Source of the DNA: Heligmosomoides polygyrus polygyrus
Taxonomy: Eukaryota > Nematoda > Chromadorea > Rhabditida > Heligmosomidae
Reading direction: 5' to 3'
Assembly: GCA_947396885.1 (NCBI GenBank)
Contig: OX377205.1
Span: 67,056,969-67,120,968, forward strand
DNA length: 64,000 nt
This document shows positions 11,285 to 21,854 of this stretch, piece by piece. A program made the position numbers and the translations under genes. Every line of letters begins with the position of its first letter. Position 1 is the stretch's first letter. The notes beneath the pieces are model-generated. The model ran no database searches and was not told the origin of the DNA. It was given only the letters and a program-made list of their open reading frames with translations.

Positions 11285-12830
11285 ACATCATGCATAGGTT
11301 AATGTAAAGATTTTGATTGAACAATTTTTTCGATTTTCTTAGACGTGTAAAGTCTGACTTGAGGGAGTTTGAACAGAAGGAATACTGGAAGTAAATAAGG
11401 GGAAAAGGTTTGACAAGAAAACTGCCCAGCTTGGGCTGAAAATAATAGGGTAAATAAATCCCAGATCACTCCTATTAACATTAGCAGAAAATTCAGTTAT
11501 ACTGCACTACACGTCACCTAATTCTTATGATTAACGATTTACGACGGTTTTTCCGTAATTGCGAATAGTGATTTACGAAATTTCGAATTTTATCTACACA
11601 TACCCCTGATTACAAACCTCTTCTCTGTGTTACGAATCGGTGGCCCCACTCGTGAGGGAGCACGCCCCTGTTGAGTGTGGTCCCCCATTCACCCCGAGGT
11701 GCTACGAGGTACCCAGGAACCCAGGACCCGGGGGACATACGGGGGACCCCATGGTGTGAACAGGCCACGCCCCCTTCCCTGGCAGACGGGGGCCCCGCGT
11801 GGTGACTTCTCTCCCATCGCGCGCGCTGGACAACAACTGGATGGACGCACGCCCGCACCACGCACCAGTCGCGGGTGCCTACAGGCGTGCTGTAATGAAC
11901 CCGAACTGTATTGAGCGCACACAACCCCCGAATACTACTCGACGACCCCATGGTACCCAACTACAACGCTAACCCCTAACTGATCCACTAACAACAACAA
12001 CAGCAATTATACACAGCAATACCAATACCGATAAGGCACTGATAGGAGACTCACCACCTTCCTCGTCACATGAAGCACAGTAGATACATATAACCACGGT
12101 TCATTCCATATATCAGCATCACACAGCCACAGCAGTATAATACCAGAGACGGGTGTTAGATAATATGGAATACAGGGTTGAAGGGACCGCTCCGGCTAGA
12201 TGGACTGTATTGGCTATCCCAGGTTAGGCGAGCCCCATCCAGGCTCGCCGTCCTCCCTGTATTGCAGCCGGCTGGAGTGCGACGTGAGGAGCGGCAAGGC
12301 TCCGCTCAGGGGATCCCCGGGATGATGACAGAAGCGGGCTCAAATGTGCGGCGCCCCAGAGCCGCGCCCGCGCAGCCGCTCGACGTGCCGACCGAAGTAT
12401 AGAATGAGCCGGGCGGGGGGCGGCGCACCGCGGTCCCCGCCGACCAATGGCGTGCTCGGGCAGGCCGAGCCTCGGGAGCACCTCATCGGGGTCCAGAGCG
12501 GATACGGCAGCCCGCGGGAGTTTGAATATAAGGGATCGTCGCGCAGGTACAAACCCGTGCCATCTCTTCTCACTGATGAAGGCGCTGACGGTAGAGCTGT
12601 TACAACGAACGCAAGAAATACCGAGTTTCACTTGAAATGCTTTCACAAAGCGTCCGACACACACAACAGGCTCGCGTCTCCGCCATGCAACAGTTTACCG
12701 GAATGACTCGTGGTGTATGGTTTTACGAAGAGGAAACTGTGAAAATGATTCAAAGCTGACCATCATCCTATGCTTTCACAGCAGACTTTGTTCCTCCGTC
12801 TTTTGTTCAAAATATAGCTGCATGGCTACG
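10923..12830. other. Unresolved DNA with simple repeat and GC-rich block
   Basis: Contains a (TAAA)n-type run at about 11250-11285, which may be a LINE tail without its body. A GC-rich block at 11640-11900 and 12170-12540 is open on both strands (for example 146 codons minus at 12224-12664). No domain, exon chain or RNA gene is recognised. Confidence 0.4.
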
Positions 12831-12839
12831 CTATCGTCT

Positions 12840-14240
12840 TGAATATACAATATTTTCAGTTCAAACATGATGAGGGGAGAGGTGCCTTATCGGTGGAGAC
12901 ATGCTCTGATCACTCCTATGCCAAGGAGAAACTGTCAAATGATCCAAACAACAACCGCCCATTCGTCGATTCACATCAATTTTTGCTCCTGCTTCAGAAA
13001 CTTGTTAGAGAACGCATTTGAGCGCGCTATATCATTTTACTCAATCAATTTTTTTTAATGTCGATTTGCAGAAGGTGCGGTACTCTTAATTTCTAAATCA
13101 CTGCAGCAGCGTCAACAAAAAGTAGATGTTGTTTGTTTCAACGTAAAAAAGGAAAATGTTCGACATGATTTTTTGCGAAATTATCTGATAAGCGTAAGTT
13201 GGCAGGGATTCATCCCATAACCGTCGAGTGGATAAGATGTGTCCTTTCGAATAGCTCGTATCAGGTTCGTGTTGGAAAGGCTCTCTTTACTTCATCAAAC
13301 TAGCAGCCTTGTCAGTGTGGAATGCTGTCACCTAAATACACCGTTTCTCATTTATTCTTTCGAAATTTCTTCCAACTTTGCCCCATTGGACAGTAAGTGC
13401 AAATTTTATGCGGATGACCTTAAAAAAGTCATTGAGTCTCCCCACTGATTCCGCCAGGCTCAGGCAGCTATCGACATCAGCGAATGGTCAACTCAGTGAG
13501 AGCTGCCTCCCTCCGTGGAAAAATATTTGTTTCCCCTATCGCCCGCGGCTCTAATCCCCCCACTCCAAGGAGTCGCACAGATGGTGCACTATCTAGGGCG
13601 GCTGGCTCGCGATCTAAGCTTCCTCAGTAAGTAAACTGAGGAAGCTAAGTTGGTAAACCTCGCTGAATTTCTCTGATCACCTGAAAAGGACAGTAGGCAA
13701 GGCAAACGGGCCGAACGTGAAACGTATCTAAAACATTCAAATAGAGGGACCCAAAAGTCTTGATCCGTGCTTCCAAAAAATACATTCGCTCAGTAGCTAA
13801 AAATGAAACCATTGATTTCAATCCCTTAAAAGGTACAGGTATTCTAGAAAATGTTCAAAGTAACCTCATACAAAAACTGATTACTAGATATTTGATTCTA
13901 GACTATTCTTCAATTCCTAACGGTGCTGAGAGAGCTCGACAAGGATTGTTGCAGCTTAGGAGGAGGAGAGCTAAAAACGTTTTTTATTTTGTTATTAACT
14001 TTTTTAAATTCTGCTACTTTCTTTCGTTTGCAATGCCTTTAAATTCTTAAAGGCATAGCAAACGTCTACACTACGTCTCCAACTTTGCACCCAGCAACAC
14101 CAGTACCAGACAAGGAGGGAAAGGATCAGATCAGAGCTAGCTCTCCCTCGGAACTTTTCGGTTGTTTATTTTCTTCATGTGGGAGAGAGCTTTACAAATG
14201 TCACTCATTCTAGAAAGCATGTTGACTGGTGATTGCAACT
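12840..14240 (+). pseudogene. Decayed CR1-like LINE
   Basis: Same family as the 21.9 kb LINE, heavily mutated and spread over all three frames. Recognisable pieces in order: RWRHALITPMPRR near 12890, the catalytic KFYADDLKKVIESP near 13400-13445, QAAIDISEWSTQ near 13460, and FNPLKGTGILENVQSN near 13820 with IPNGAERARQ after it. A C-terminal stretch follows to about 14240. Stops and frameshifts throughout; no function. Confidence 0.75.
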
Positions 14241-14430
14241 TATCTCTTGATTTCTTTTAAATGCCTCTATTGCCCAGTCAGGTCCTTCTAACAGTGTTGT
14301 CATTGTTCCTAATTGGTGGTTTCTTTGTGTTTTTCTTTTCGTGTCAACTTTTTACGTTGTCTGTTCACGTCTCAATAAGCTAAAATACGTTCGTGACCTA
14401 GATTCTGCAATTATACTATGCAGTTCACCT

Positions 14431-15222
14431 AATCCTTGGACGTTGCTTTATGCCGATGACGTGATGCTCGCTAGCGAAGATAAAGGAGAACTCGGGCGAG
14501 AGTTGCAAGCTTGGTGTGATCGCTTGGAGCGGTTTGGACTCAGATTGAACGTGAAGAAGACCGAGTATTTAACGACGGACGTTACTGAGTCCAGTTCCAT
14601 CAAGGTTAACGGCATCGAGCTTCCACGCACTGCGGTCTTTAAGTACCTGGGATCAGCAGTCGCGTCTGACGGCAAACTGATGGTCGAAGTGAATTCACGC
14701 GTGAGTGCAGCTTGGTCCAAGTAGCGCTCGTTGACTGGCGTGCTCTGCGACAAGAAGATACCAGAGCGCTTTAAGTCGAAGATCTACAGAGCAGTCGTCC
14801 GGCCGGTAGCAATGTACGGCGCTGAGTGTTGGGCAGCGACCAAGGAAGTTGAAACGCGCCTCAGCGTCATGGAGACGATGATGCTGCGCTGGACGGCAGG
14901 AGTTACGCGCATGGACCGCATCCGAAACGATGCTATTCGGCAGAAGTTCGGTGTCGCGCCGATAACTGACAAGATGCGCGAAGCTCGCTTACGATGGTAC
15001 GGCCACGTTCTGCGTGGAGAAGAAGACAGCGTCCGCAAGATAGGCCTTAACTTCGAGGTAATAGGAAAGCGGCCTAGAGGGCGACAGAAGCAGCGCTGGT
15101 CTGATACGTTACATACGGACTTGAAAGTAGCTGGTGTCCACCCCGATCTAGCGCTGGATCGGGAAAGGTGGCGTCATGACACCAGAATAGCGGACCCCGC
15201 CACGAAGCGGGACAAACGCTGA
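14431..15222 (+). pseudogene. LINE reverse transcriptase C-terminal half, GAA-tailed family
   Basis: Begins just before the catalytic motif (WTLLYADDVMLASED). It continues through KYLGSAVASDG, a TAG at 14722-14724, then RAVVRPVAMYGAECW, LRWTAGVTRMDRIRNDAIR, LRWYGHVLRGEED and RPRGRQKQRW, to a TGA at 15220-15222. This C-terminal pattern is typical of RTE/RTE-X-like non-LTR elements in nematodes. The upstream half is missing (5' truncation). A (GAA)n tract follows the stop directly. A longer relative lies at 51038-52330 minus. Confidence 0.85.
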
Positions 15223-15254
15223 AGAAGAAGAAGAAGAAGAAGAAGAAGAAGAAG

Positions 15255-15284
<30 letters not shown>
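15221..15284 (+). repeat. (GAA)n tract forming a LINE 3' tail
   Basis: About 20 GAA/AAG triplets start at the stop codon of the preceding LINE frame. The related LINE at 51038 ends in a mixed AAT/GAA run at 51016-51037, so the tract is best read as the element's microsatellite tail, later expanded here. Confidence 0.8.
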
Positions 15285-15285
<1 letters not shown>

Positions 15286-15372
15286 TCACCTAATAATACG
15301 GTGACCGCGCAGTCGGACAGAGGTGACGCTCGCGCGCATAAGAACTGATATGGTTCGAATTCGCTCTCATTA
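15286..15372 (+). repeat. Second tRNA-like repeat, copy b
   Basis: Near copy of 7771-7860: TTCACCTAATAATACGGTGA, then CGCAGTCGGACAGAGGTGAC and TGGTTCGAATTCGC. It starts two bases after the GAA tract. Confidence 0.6.
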
Positions 15373-16120
15373 CATGCAGTCTACCTGTACCTTTTCTCCC
15401 TGTAGTTGAGCAGCTGCTTGAACGCTAAGATGTTGGTTCGCTCTTTCTATTACGTCGGAACGAAAGTGTTCGCCATTTTTGTGCTCCGAAAGTTGCCGCC
15501 TTTCTTTCAACCTTTTAGTACTTGACTTTATAGAATTTTTTGGAGCTTTTGGAGAGAGAATTAGAAATAAAGAGTTTAATCCACTTTTCATGAGAGAATG
15601 CAGTCGAAGTTTGGGAGCTAGGTTAGGAAGTGATTGTTTAGAAGCTAGAACAAAAGTGCTGACGCGAGATTCTTTAAACTAGAGGTTTAGAGTTTTTAAT
15701 TGATCGGAATCCTTACTCTGAAGAGACAATCCACTGGATTGGTGTATTGAGGGATGGCTTTTTCATGATTGTGCTCGATGCTTAAGGTAGTATCAAGAAG
15801 TATGTCTCTACGCAGCATTCTTGCATAAAAAAGAACGTTTATTTCGTTTGTACTCTACGATCTAGCGCGTCGACAGACACATGCTGCAACAGCAATCGTT
15901 ATTTTCTTTTTCTTCTGGAAAGTGGAAAAGGTTTTACACAAAAAATAAATAAAGATTAAGGTAAATAAAAATTTAACACATTCGAAGGGCAACTCCAAAA
16001 AGACGCTTTTCAATCCAACCACTCAAAATCCTTGAACGCTGCAGTTATTTACGCATAATCCCAGAATGTCTTTGCTTCCTTACTGTTGTTTTTTTTAGAT
16101 TTCTAGGAGATTTTTTTAGA
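15373..16120. other. No gene recognised
   Basis: AT-rich DNA with overlapping frames on both strands (15370-15591 minus, 15479-15682 plus). No motif, repeat relative or splice chain seen. Confidence 0.4.
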
Positions 16121-16232
16121 AACCCCAGAGGGATGAAAGACTTTGCTCTCCTGGGCGGGAAATCCGAACCAGGAATCTGGTATCGGGTGCACTGAACAGC
16201 CGGCATCTCCTCCGACTGCTCTGCACGCGGCC
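16121..16232 (-). repeat. tRNA-derived SINE, copy 4 (5' part only)
   Basis: Minus-strand head and early body of the SINE: AAATCCGAACCAGGAATCTG is the complement of the B-box region, followed by TCCTCCGACTGC, the complement of the A-box region. The 3' half is absent. Confidence 0.7.
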
Positions 16233-16452
16233 AGTAAAAATAAAAAAATAAAAGCTTTAAAAATTAAAAATAAAATAAAAATTGCGTAAATTATAACACC
16301 TCCTTTCTTTACTGATTAGCCAGTTAGGAGATGCTATAATGAATATGGCTCAACATGGGTGAAGGGAGCCGGCGTGGTGAAACAAATCATTGGAGTTCGC
16401 TTTTATTATTATTTCTCCATTATATTCAAGTATATTTAAATGCATTCATAAT

Positions 16453-16755
16453 GCGATAAAGGATAAAAGGCGGCATCAGTCAAACCTTTTGCATCCACCA
16501 CGCATTGTACTTCTACTCGATATCGTGGAGGAAATTAGAAGCGTAATTGGCCTTTACATACAATGACTTACGATGGCCAGTCGATGGATAAAACTGTGTA
16601 TTGTCCTTGTCACTTTCAGACAAGTCTTGTGTCAATTCATCGACTTCGAAGGAACGAAAGGCCTGGTTGGCCTGTGTGGAAAATCCGAATCAAGGGTATT
16701 GAATCAAAATGCACGGGACAGCCGGCGCCTCAGACTGCGCTACCATGCGCCCAAG
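16453..16755 (-). repeat. tRNA-derived SINE, copy 5
   Basis: Full-length minus-strand copy. Starts on the plus strand with the complement of the tail (GATAAAGGATAAAAGG) and ends with the complement of the A-box (CAGACTGCGCTAC). Diverged, with small deletions. Confidence 0.8.
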
Positions 16756-16828
16756 CTCTTACCTAGTGCCTAACGTCGGCTTAACTTACACATTTAGCAA
16801 CGTCTCAACGAAGGTGTTTCCACTTTCA

Positions 16829-16918
16829 GAGTTCTACAGAAAAAAGACTAAAGATCTGTTGCACTCGAAGACCTTGGTCAAGACTTATGTGAAGGAGAGA
16901 AACCTCCTGCGAATCTAG
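16829..16918 (+). CDS. Candidate terminal exon, unknown protein
   Basis: The acceptor GTTTCCACTTTCAG is followed by an open frame (FYRKKTKDLLHSKTLV, then YVKERNLLRI) ending in TAG at 16916-16918. It is Lys-rich with balanced codons. Upstream exons were not identified because the preceding 370 bp is SINE. Could be a true gene end or a relic. Confidence 0.25.
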   Translation, partial: EFYRKKTKDLLHSKTLVKTYVKERNLLRI

Positions 16919-17689
16919 CTCGCGTCATTTCTCGCGTTCCTAACTACTAGGGGCCAGTTTCTGTGTGATGTTAAAAGAAAGGCTAGTCAGTTGCAAGTGG
17001 GCAGCGACATTCGCTTACTGCAGATGAGAATAAGGACCTGCCGGAACTTCCCACACTTCCGATTGCACTGCCTGGTAAGGTGTGTAATTAACAGACAGCG
17101 GAGATGCGATCGCGTTCGTCATGCCGGGGAACGGGCGTCGCAGTGGCATGATTTCCCAATGGCCCGCGACCCGTTCGCCGCTCACTCTCTTCAAGTGACA
17201 GCAGGGAGAGGCAGCGTTCGTGCCGTAAGGGCCACTTACAGTCAGCAGCACATTTGCATTCATTCGCAAAGGTCATCGACGTCATTCTGTCGATGGATGA
17301 CGGCTCGCACAGATAGCGCCAGCGCTTCGCTCTTCTGGATTAACGCGTGAAGAGTTGAAGAGGATTCATCTACAGATGGAAGACTGGTGAGCCGGTGATG
17401 GTAAGGGAAATGTTCGAGCTCGCGTGACCGCCTACGGATGCCTTGACAGGCGAAACGAGCGAGGTGAAAGCGTGAAGGTGAAAGTGGGCCGTTTCGATAT
17501 CTGCAAGTCGGAGGAAATAACAGGTCTGAAAATGGGCCAACGGGATTTCACGCCCGGATTGAGTGCAAGGATTTCAAAGCCCTCCGGGATCAGCAGAATC
17601 GTGTTCTAGTAGAAAAAATCAAAAACACTCTAGGGCAGAAGTATTAACCTGTCCTGCCAGCAGGGATGTCTAGACAGACTATAAACCTC
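16919..17689. other. Unresolved DNA, partly GC-rich
   Basis: Overlapping frames on both strands at 16991-17350 and 17424-17609 with no recognisable domain. Nothing convincing. Confidence 0.35.
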
Positions 17690-17945
17690 GGTTAGGCGCC
17701 GGCTGTCGAGTGCACCCGATTAAAGGTTCCTGGTTAGGATTTCCCTCCAGGGCCTACCAAGCCTTTTATCCATCGGGGAAGATGGCTCGTATGGAAAGAT
17801 AACATACTGATTTGTCCATCGGCGGCACCCGTAAGTCATTGTATGAGCTAAATACGCATTCCAATCGTCTGCACTACATCCTTTAGAAGAAGAATGCGTG
17901 GCGCATCTCAAAAGAGAATGAATACCGCCGTTATTTGTCTGCCTT
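17690..17945 (+). repeat. tRNA-derived SINE, copy 6
   Basis: Plus-strand copy lacking a clear A-box (starts CGGTTAGGCGCCGGCTGTCG) but with GGTTCCTGGTTAGGATTT, the CCATCGG...GATGG body and the GGCGCATCTCAAAAGAGAAT 3' block. A poorly preserved further piece may sit near 18050-18150 (CAAATACGCCGTGGAG, then CCACGACATCC). Confidence 0.7.
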
Positions 17946-19257
17946 AAAATTAACTTATATGGTCCCACATAACTAATCACTAGACAAAAGATAGAGGAGA
18001 AAAGGTGTTAATCACTTTCGGAGTCGCTGAAATCACTCTGGACTTTTCTGTGGGGATGGAAGACGGGTTTAAATCTCAGATCCTAGGGAAGTCATAGTAA
18101 AAGTCAAATACGCCGTGGAGCTACGTCCACGACATCCTGGGCGCTAGTATGGAGTCGTGGAGCACACCGCAATCTTCGTTTGCTTTTTTTCATGTCGAAG
18201 AGAAATGCGCAACGCATTCAGCGGCGATAGAAGGTTGCAAACTCCGGGAGCACATTTTGAGCTGACACCACTAATTCAGTCATAACAACAACTAACTAGA
18301 GGCAATTCAACGTTAATGACCAGTCAGGCAGTCAGCTCTACTACTATGGTCCATAATGTCCATAACAGCCGTGGCTGCTGGATCGTAACAAAGGAGTTCT
18401 TGACGCCTTCTCTTTCAACAACAAGCTGGTTAGCATGTGTGCGTAGGTAATTGGGCTGCAGCGTTCCCTCGACCAGTCGTCTAATTCCCGACTAATCGCG
18501 AAGAAATCAAATCGAATGCGCTGTGTGTCGCAGGAGAAGCTGGGCGATGGCCTCCGGATAATTAGTGGCCTTAAGATGCGGCACCCCCACAGACGGACAC
18601 ACGCAACCGGAGCCCACATGCATCTGGCCGAGTGGACAAACAGATCGCGGAGGAGATCGTGAGTGCAGCACTGGAGAAGCTGGGGGAGGGAGGACCAAAG
18701 ATCCAAAGAAGTGAGAAAGAGGCGAAGGCAACTGTGAAAACTATGACGTTCATATCGAAGGAAAGAATGCTGGGAGAACCGATCGGCTAAAAACGAGACT
18801 AAAGAGCCTGAGAGTAGGTGGCTTATAACGCCTAGAGCTCGTGGTCAAAACACAGTTGAAAATAATGTGCAGGGATTGAAAATGTGCCTTAAACAACAAT
18901 GGACCACTTTTATATGCATTCAGAAGGGGTCGCTCCACCGTCTACCATATTCATGTGAGTCCCACCTCAATAACTCTGAAAAAATCGATTGACAATGATT
19001 GTCGGATCGATATTGTCCACTTTTTGTGGAGTCAGTCCGTAGGTCCAGCACGTGTGATCCCCTCTTCTAACGGTCGGGACTGAATAAAATCGAAAAAGTC
19101 GTTCACTGGTGGCCGCCAGATCAATACTGCCTACATGTTGAGAACCCTACACATATCAAACATCAATCATTATCAGATATCTATTGTCTGCATAGAGAAG
19201 CCAGCCTAGGGGCCGTTCGACTTGATGAGGAAACACACTAGCACTTTATGTACGTAT
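17946..19257. other. Unresolved DNA
   Basis: Minus frames at 18344-18938 show no recognisable domain. Apart from the possible SINE remnant near 18.1 kb nothing is identified. Confidence 0.35.
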
Positions 19258-19552
19258 AAGGATAAAGGATAAAGGACGGCGTTACTCAATCCCTTCTGGG
19301 ATGCGCCAGCGCATTCTACTTCTACGGGATGTCGTGGAGGCGACATGAATGCGTATTTGGCCATACAATGACTTGCGGTGGCCAGCCGATGAACAAGTCA
19401 GCGCTCTATCCTTCCCAGACAAGTCTGGTACCAATTCACCGACCCCGGAGGGATGGAAGGCTTGGTTGGCCTGGGCGGGAAATCCGAACCAGGAACCTGG
19501 TATCGGGTGCACGCGACAGTCGCGCCTCCTCCGACTGCGCTACACGCGCCCA
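19258..19552 (-). repeat. tRNA-derived SINE, copy 7 (near full length)
   Basis: Minus-strand copy, close to copy 3. On the plus strand it begins AGGATAAAGGATAAAGG (tail complement) and ends CTCCGACTGCGCTACACGCG (A-box complement), with the complement of the B-box at AAATCCGAACCAGGAACC. Confidence 0.85.
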
Positions 19553-19626
19553 TGTACGTATACTAGGTGTTAAATCTGGAAACGTTGGGTAATGTAATTC
19601 TGGTTGTCCAGGCAAGTCGGCAGCAC

Positions 19627-19832
19627 GACAGGAGGTACACCCGACCCCTGCTGGTGGGCGTGGCGTCAGGAGGTACAGCCGCTGTTGTGCGGACCGGAAA
19701 CTTTTGTTTTGCGTATCAAAGGTTTCGTAAGGCAGCCGTTAGACTCTCGATGAAGCCCAGGGGGTTGCGGTGGGTGATCAAAGGGGATGAGGGGAGGATC
19801 GCACGCCCCAGCAGGGGCGGGTGTACCTCCTG
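19627..19832. mobile_element. Small MITE-like element with about 28-bp inverted ends
   Basis: CAGGAGGTACACCCG(A)CCCCTGCTGG at the left end matches the reverse complement of the right end (CCAGCAGGGGCGGGTGTACC). A further CAGGAGGTACA block occurs inside near 19668. No coding capacity. A target duplication is not clear, so the superfamily is open. Confidence 0.6.
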
Positions 19833-19983
19833 ACCGTCCCCCAGGCAAGTCCAGGGGAGAAAAGTTGAAGGCATGACTGTTCTATGAGAGCACTGGAATT
19901 TTGTGCGTCGCCAACAGTGAAATCGAAGCAATATTGTTCGATTATGCAACGAATTGGCGGACGCCTACATGAACCACCTATAT

Positions 19984-20036
19984 GAACGACTACCTTTATG
20001 AACGACTACCTATATGAACGACTACCTATATGAACG
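19984..20036. repeat. 16-bp tandem repeat
   Basis: GAACGACTACCTATAT is repeated three times with one substitution, plus a partial fourth copy, and is preceded by a shortened unit at 19968. Confidence 0.85.
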
Positions 20037-21157
20037 TATATGGGCAATATAGGGTAATGGAAATTACTAAAACAGCTAGGAGAAATTCGAATTCAGTTTT
20101 TTTTTCATTTTTCTCTTTAATGATACGAAAAGCAAGAGAATTCTACTAGACCTGTAAATGGATCTGTGTTCAGCCGCAATGTCGATTGTTCTTTCGCAAA
20201 AGTTGAATATGTAGGGATGGGGATAGACTTCCTTCTCGTTCATTGCTCATTCGTTGGTCTTTGAGAGCTGCTCAAGTCACTGCCCTTTATCTGCCTAGTT
20301 CCGACGCTAGGTTGATCATGCTGCTTCCTCGACCTAGTCTGCGTAACCAGATTTCGTTAAGATGGAAGTGTGTAATAGCTTTTTCTCTTTCCTAAATTGT
20401 CAGTGAAAGTGAGATCGTCAGCAAGGCATTCATGGTGCAGAATTCAGCTGTCCTCTTTCATTTTTGTGTGGTCCTATTCGTACATATATATGGTATCCCC
20501 TGTCGGAGAGCTCTCCTCTGGACGATAATGCCAACATTCTAAAAGAACAAGGTCGTTTGGTTTTGCATTCTGAGGTCTCTCGGTGATGATGAAACAGAGA
20601 CTTAAGTATCGTACGCTCTCCGTTGGCCATTCTTTAAGCCGATCTCATGATAAAATGAATATCAAAAAAGCAAAAGTAGCCCTAGCACTTGCTTCAGCAC
20701 TTCCCCCCCCCCCCATATAGTAATGTGCCTGGCGTGTCGGTGCCACATATAGCTCCATCGCAACGACAGAATAGATCAGAACATTATTCTATAGGGTACT
20801 ACCAATCCTCGCCTTCCGACAACTGAAAGACTATCCAGGCAGGAGTAAGAAACCGAGTAGAGAATGGAGCTTAGCGGAAAGAAATGCAGTCCGAAGGCGC
20901 CAGTGTTTTCGCAAGCAGCTATTATGTGAAGTAAATGGGGCTGTGAAAGCCCGTCTGGTAGATGTTTTTTCCTTTCACTCCCTTCCCCCAACGATGGCAT
21001 GCTGGAGAAGCACAGACAGCAAGCAGCAAAGCTTCAATTTTAGGAATTTGGCACTTACCGCACTCAAAGGGGAAATAAAAAGTATGCTAGTATTTGTGAT
21101 TGTAATTTGAATTGTGAGTAGCACTTAGGGAACAAGCACTGTTTGATAGCTATTATA
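20037..21157. other. Unresolved DNA with poly-C run
   Basis: Contains a run of about 12 C at 20704-20715 and scattered frames. No gene is recognised. Confidence 0.4.
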
Positions 21158-21854
21158 GGGGGGGGGGGCAAAAGTAATGAGACTCTCCACGCCGTGTCCA
21201 TATATCTCGTGATGCAGTCTGTTTCGTGCTTATCGCACTTGTATGTTTGTATGCTACCTACTGAAGGCCACCTTAGAAGTTACCACTTCCGCCCTTTCAA
21301 GAAGCATGCCAAAACGCAGTCTGTCTCATGCCGAAACCCCAGCCTCACGAGATGACCTGTGTCGCGAAAATCTCTCCCGATTCCCAACCCCGAGCAGTCT
21401 GGACTCAATCTTAACACAGGATGAGAAGTACGTCTTCTACCTTAACCCTGCCAAGCAGCCAGCCTGGATGAAGCCTGTTGACCCGTTACCGACCTTCGTT
21501 CGGCGAGATGTTCACGGCGAGAAGCACCTTCAGAGCTTTTGGGTCTGCGCCCATAGAACGGTACTGGAAGCTGCTTACCAAAAGCACGACGATGGAGTCC
21601 AAAGCCACGGTAAACGAAATAGAAGAGATGGACCTGCGACTCGAACTTATTCAGGTAGAAGAAGGTCCTCTTCGACAACGCCGCACCCCATCGGGAACAA
21701 GTGACCACGGATAAGCTTGCCCAGTTGGGCTACGTTCACATGCTTCACCCACCGTATTCGCCGGACATCTCTCCATGCGACTACCACCACTTCTTGGGCC
21801 TACGGGACTTCCTGGTCGGAAGGGACACAAGAACCAAAGCAGTCTTTGACAACC

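Noticed and set aside
11610..12706. GC-rich open frames or bacterial contamination
   Set aside because: No recognisable bacterial protein, no ribosome-binding sites, and frames overlap on both strands.
15074..15289. Minus frame with poly-Phe start
   Set aside because: It is the translation of the GAA tract complement and the antisense of a LINE.
19984..20036. CRISPR-like array
   Set aside because: Three adjacent 16-bp units without spacers, in a eukaryotic context; a minisatellite.
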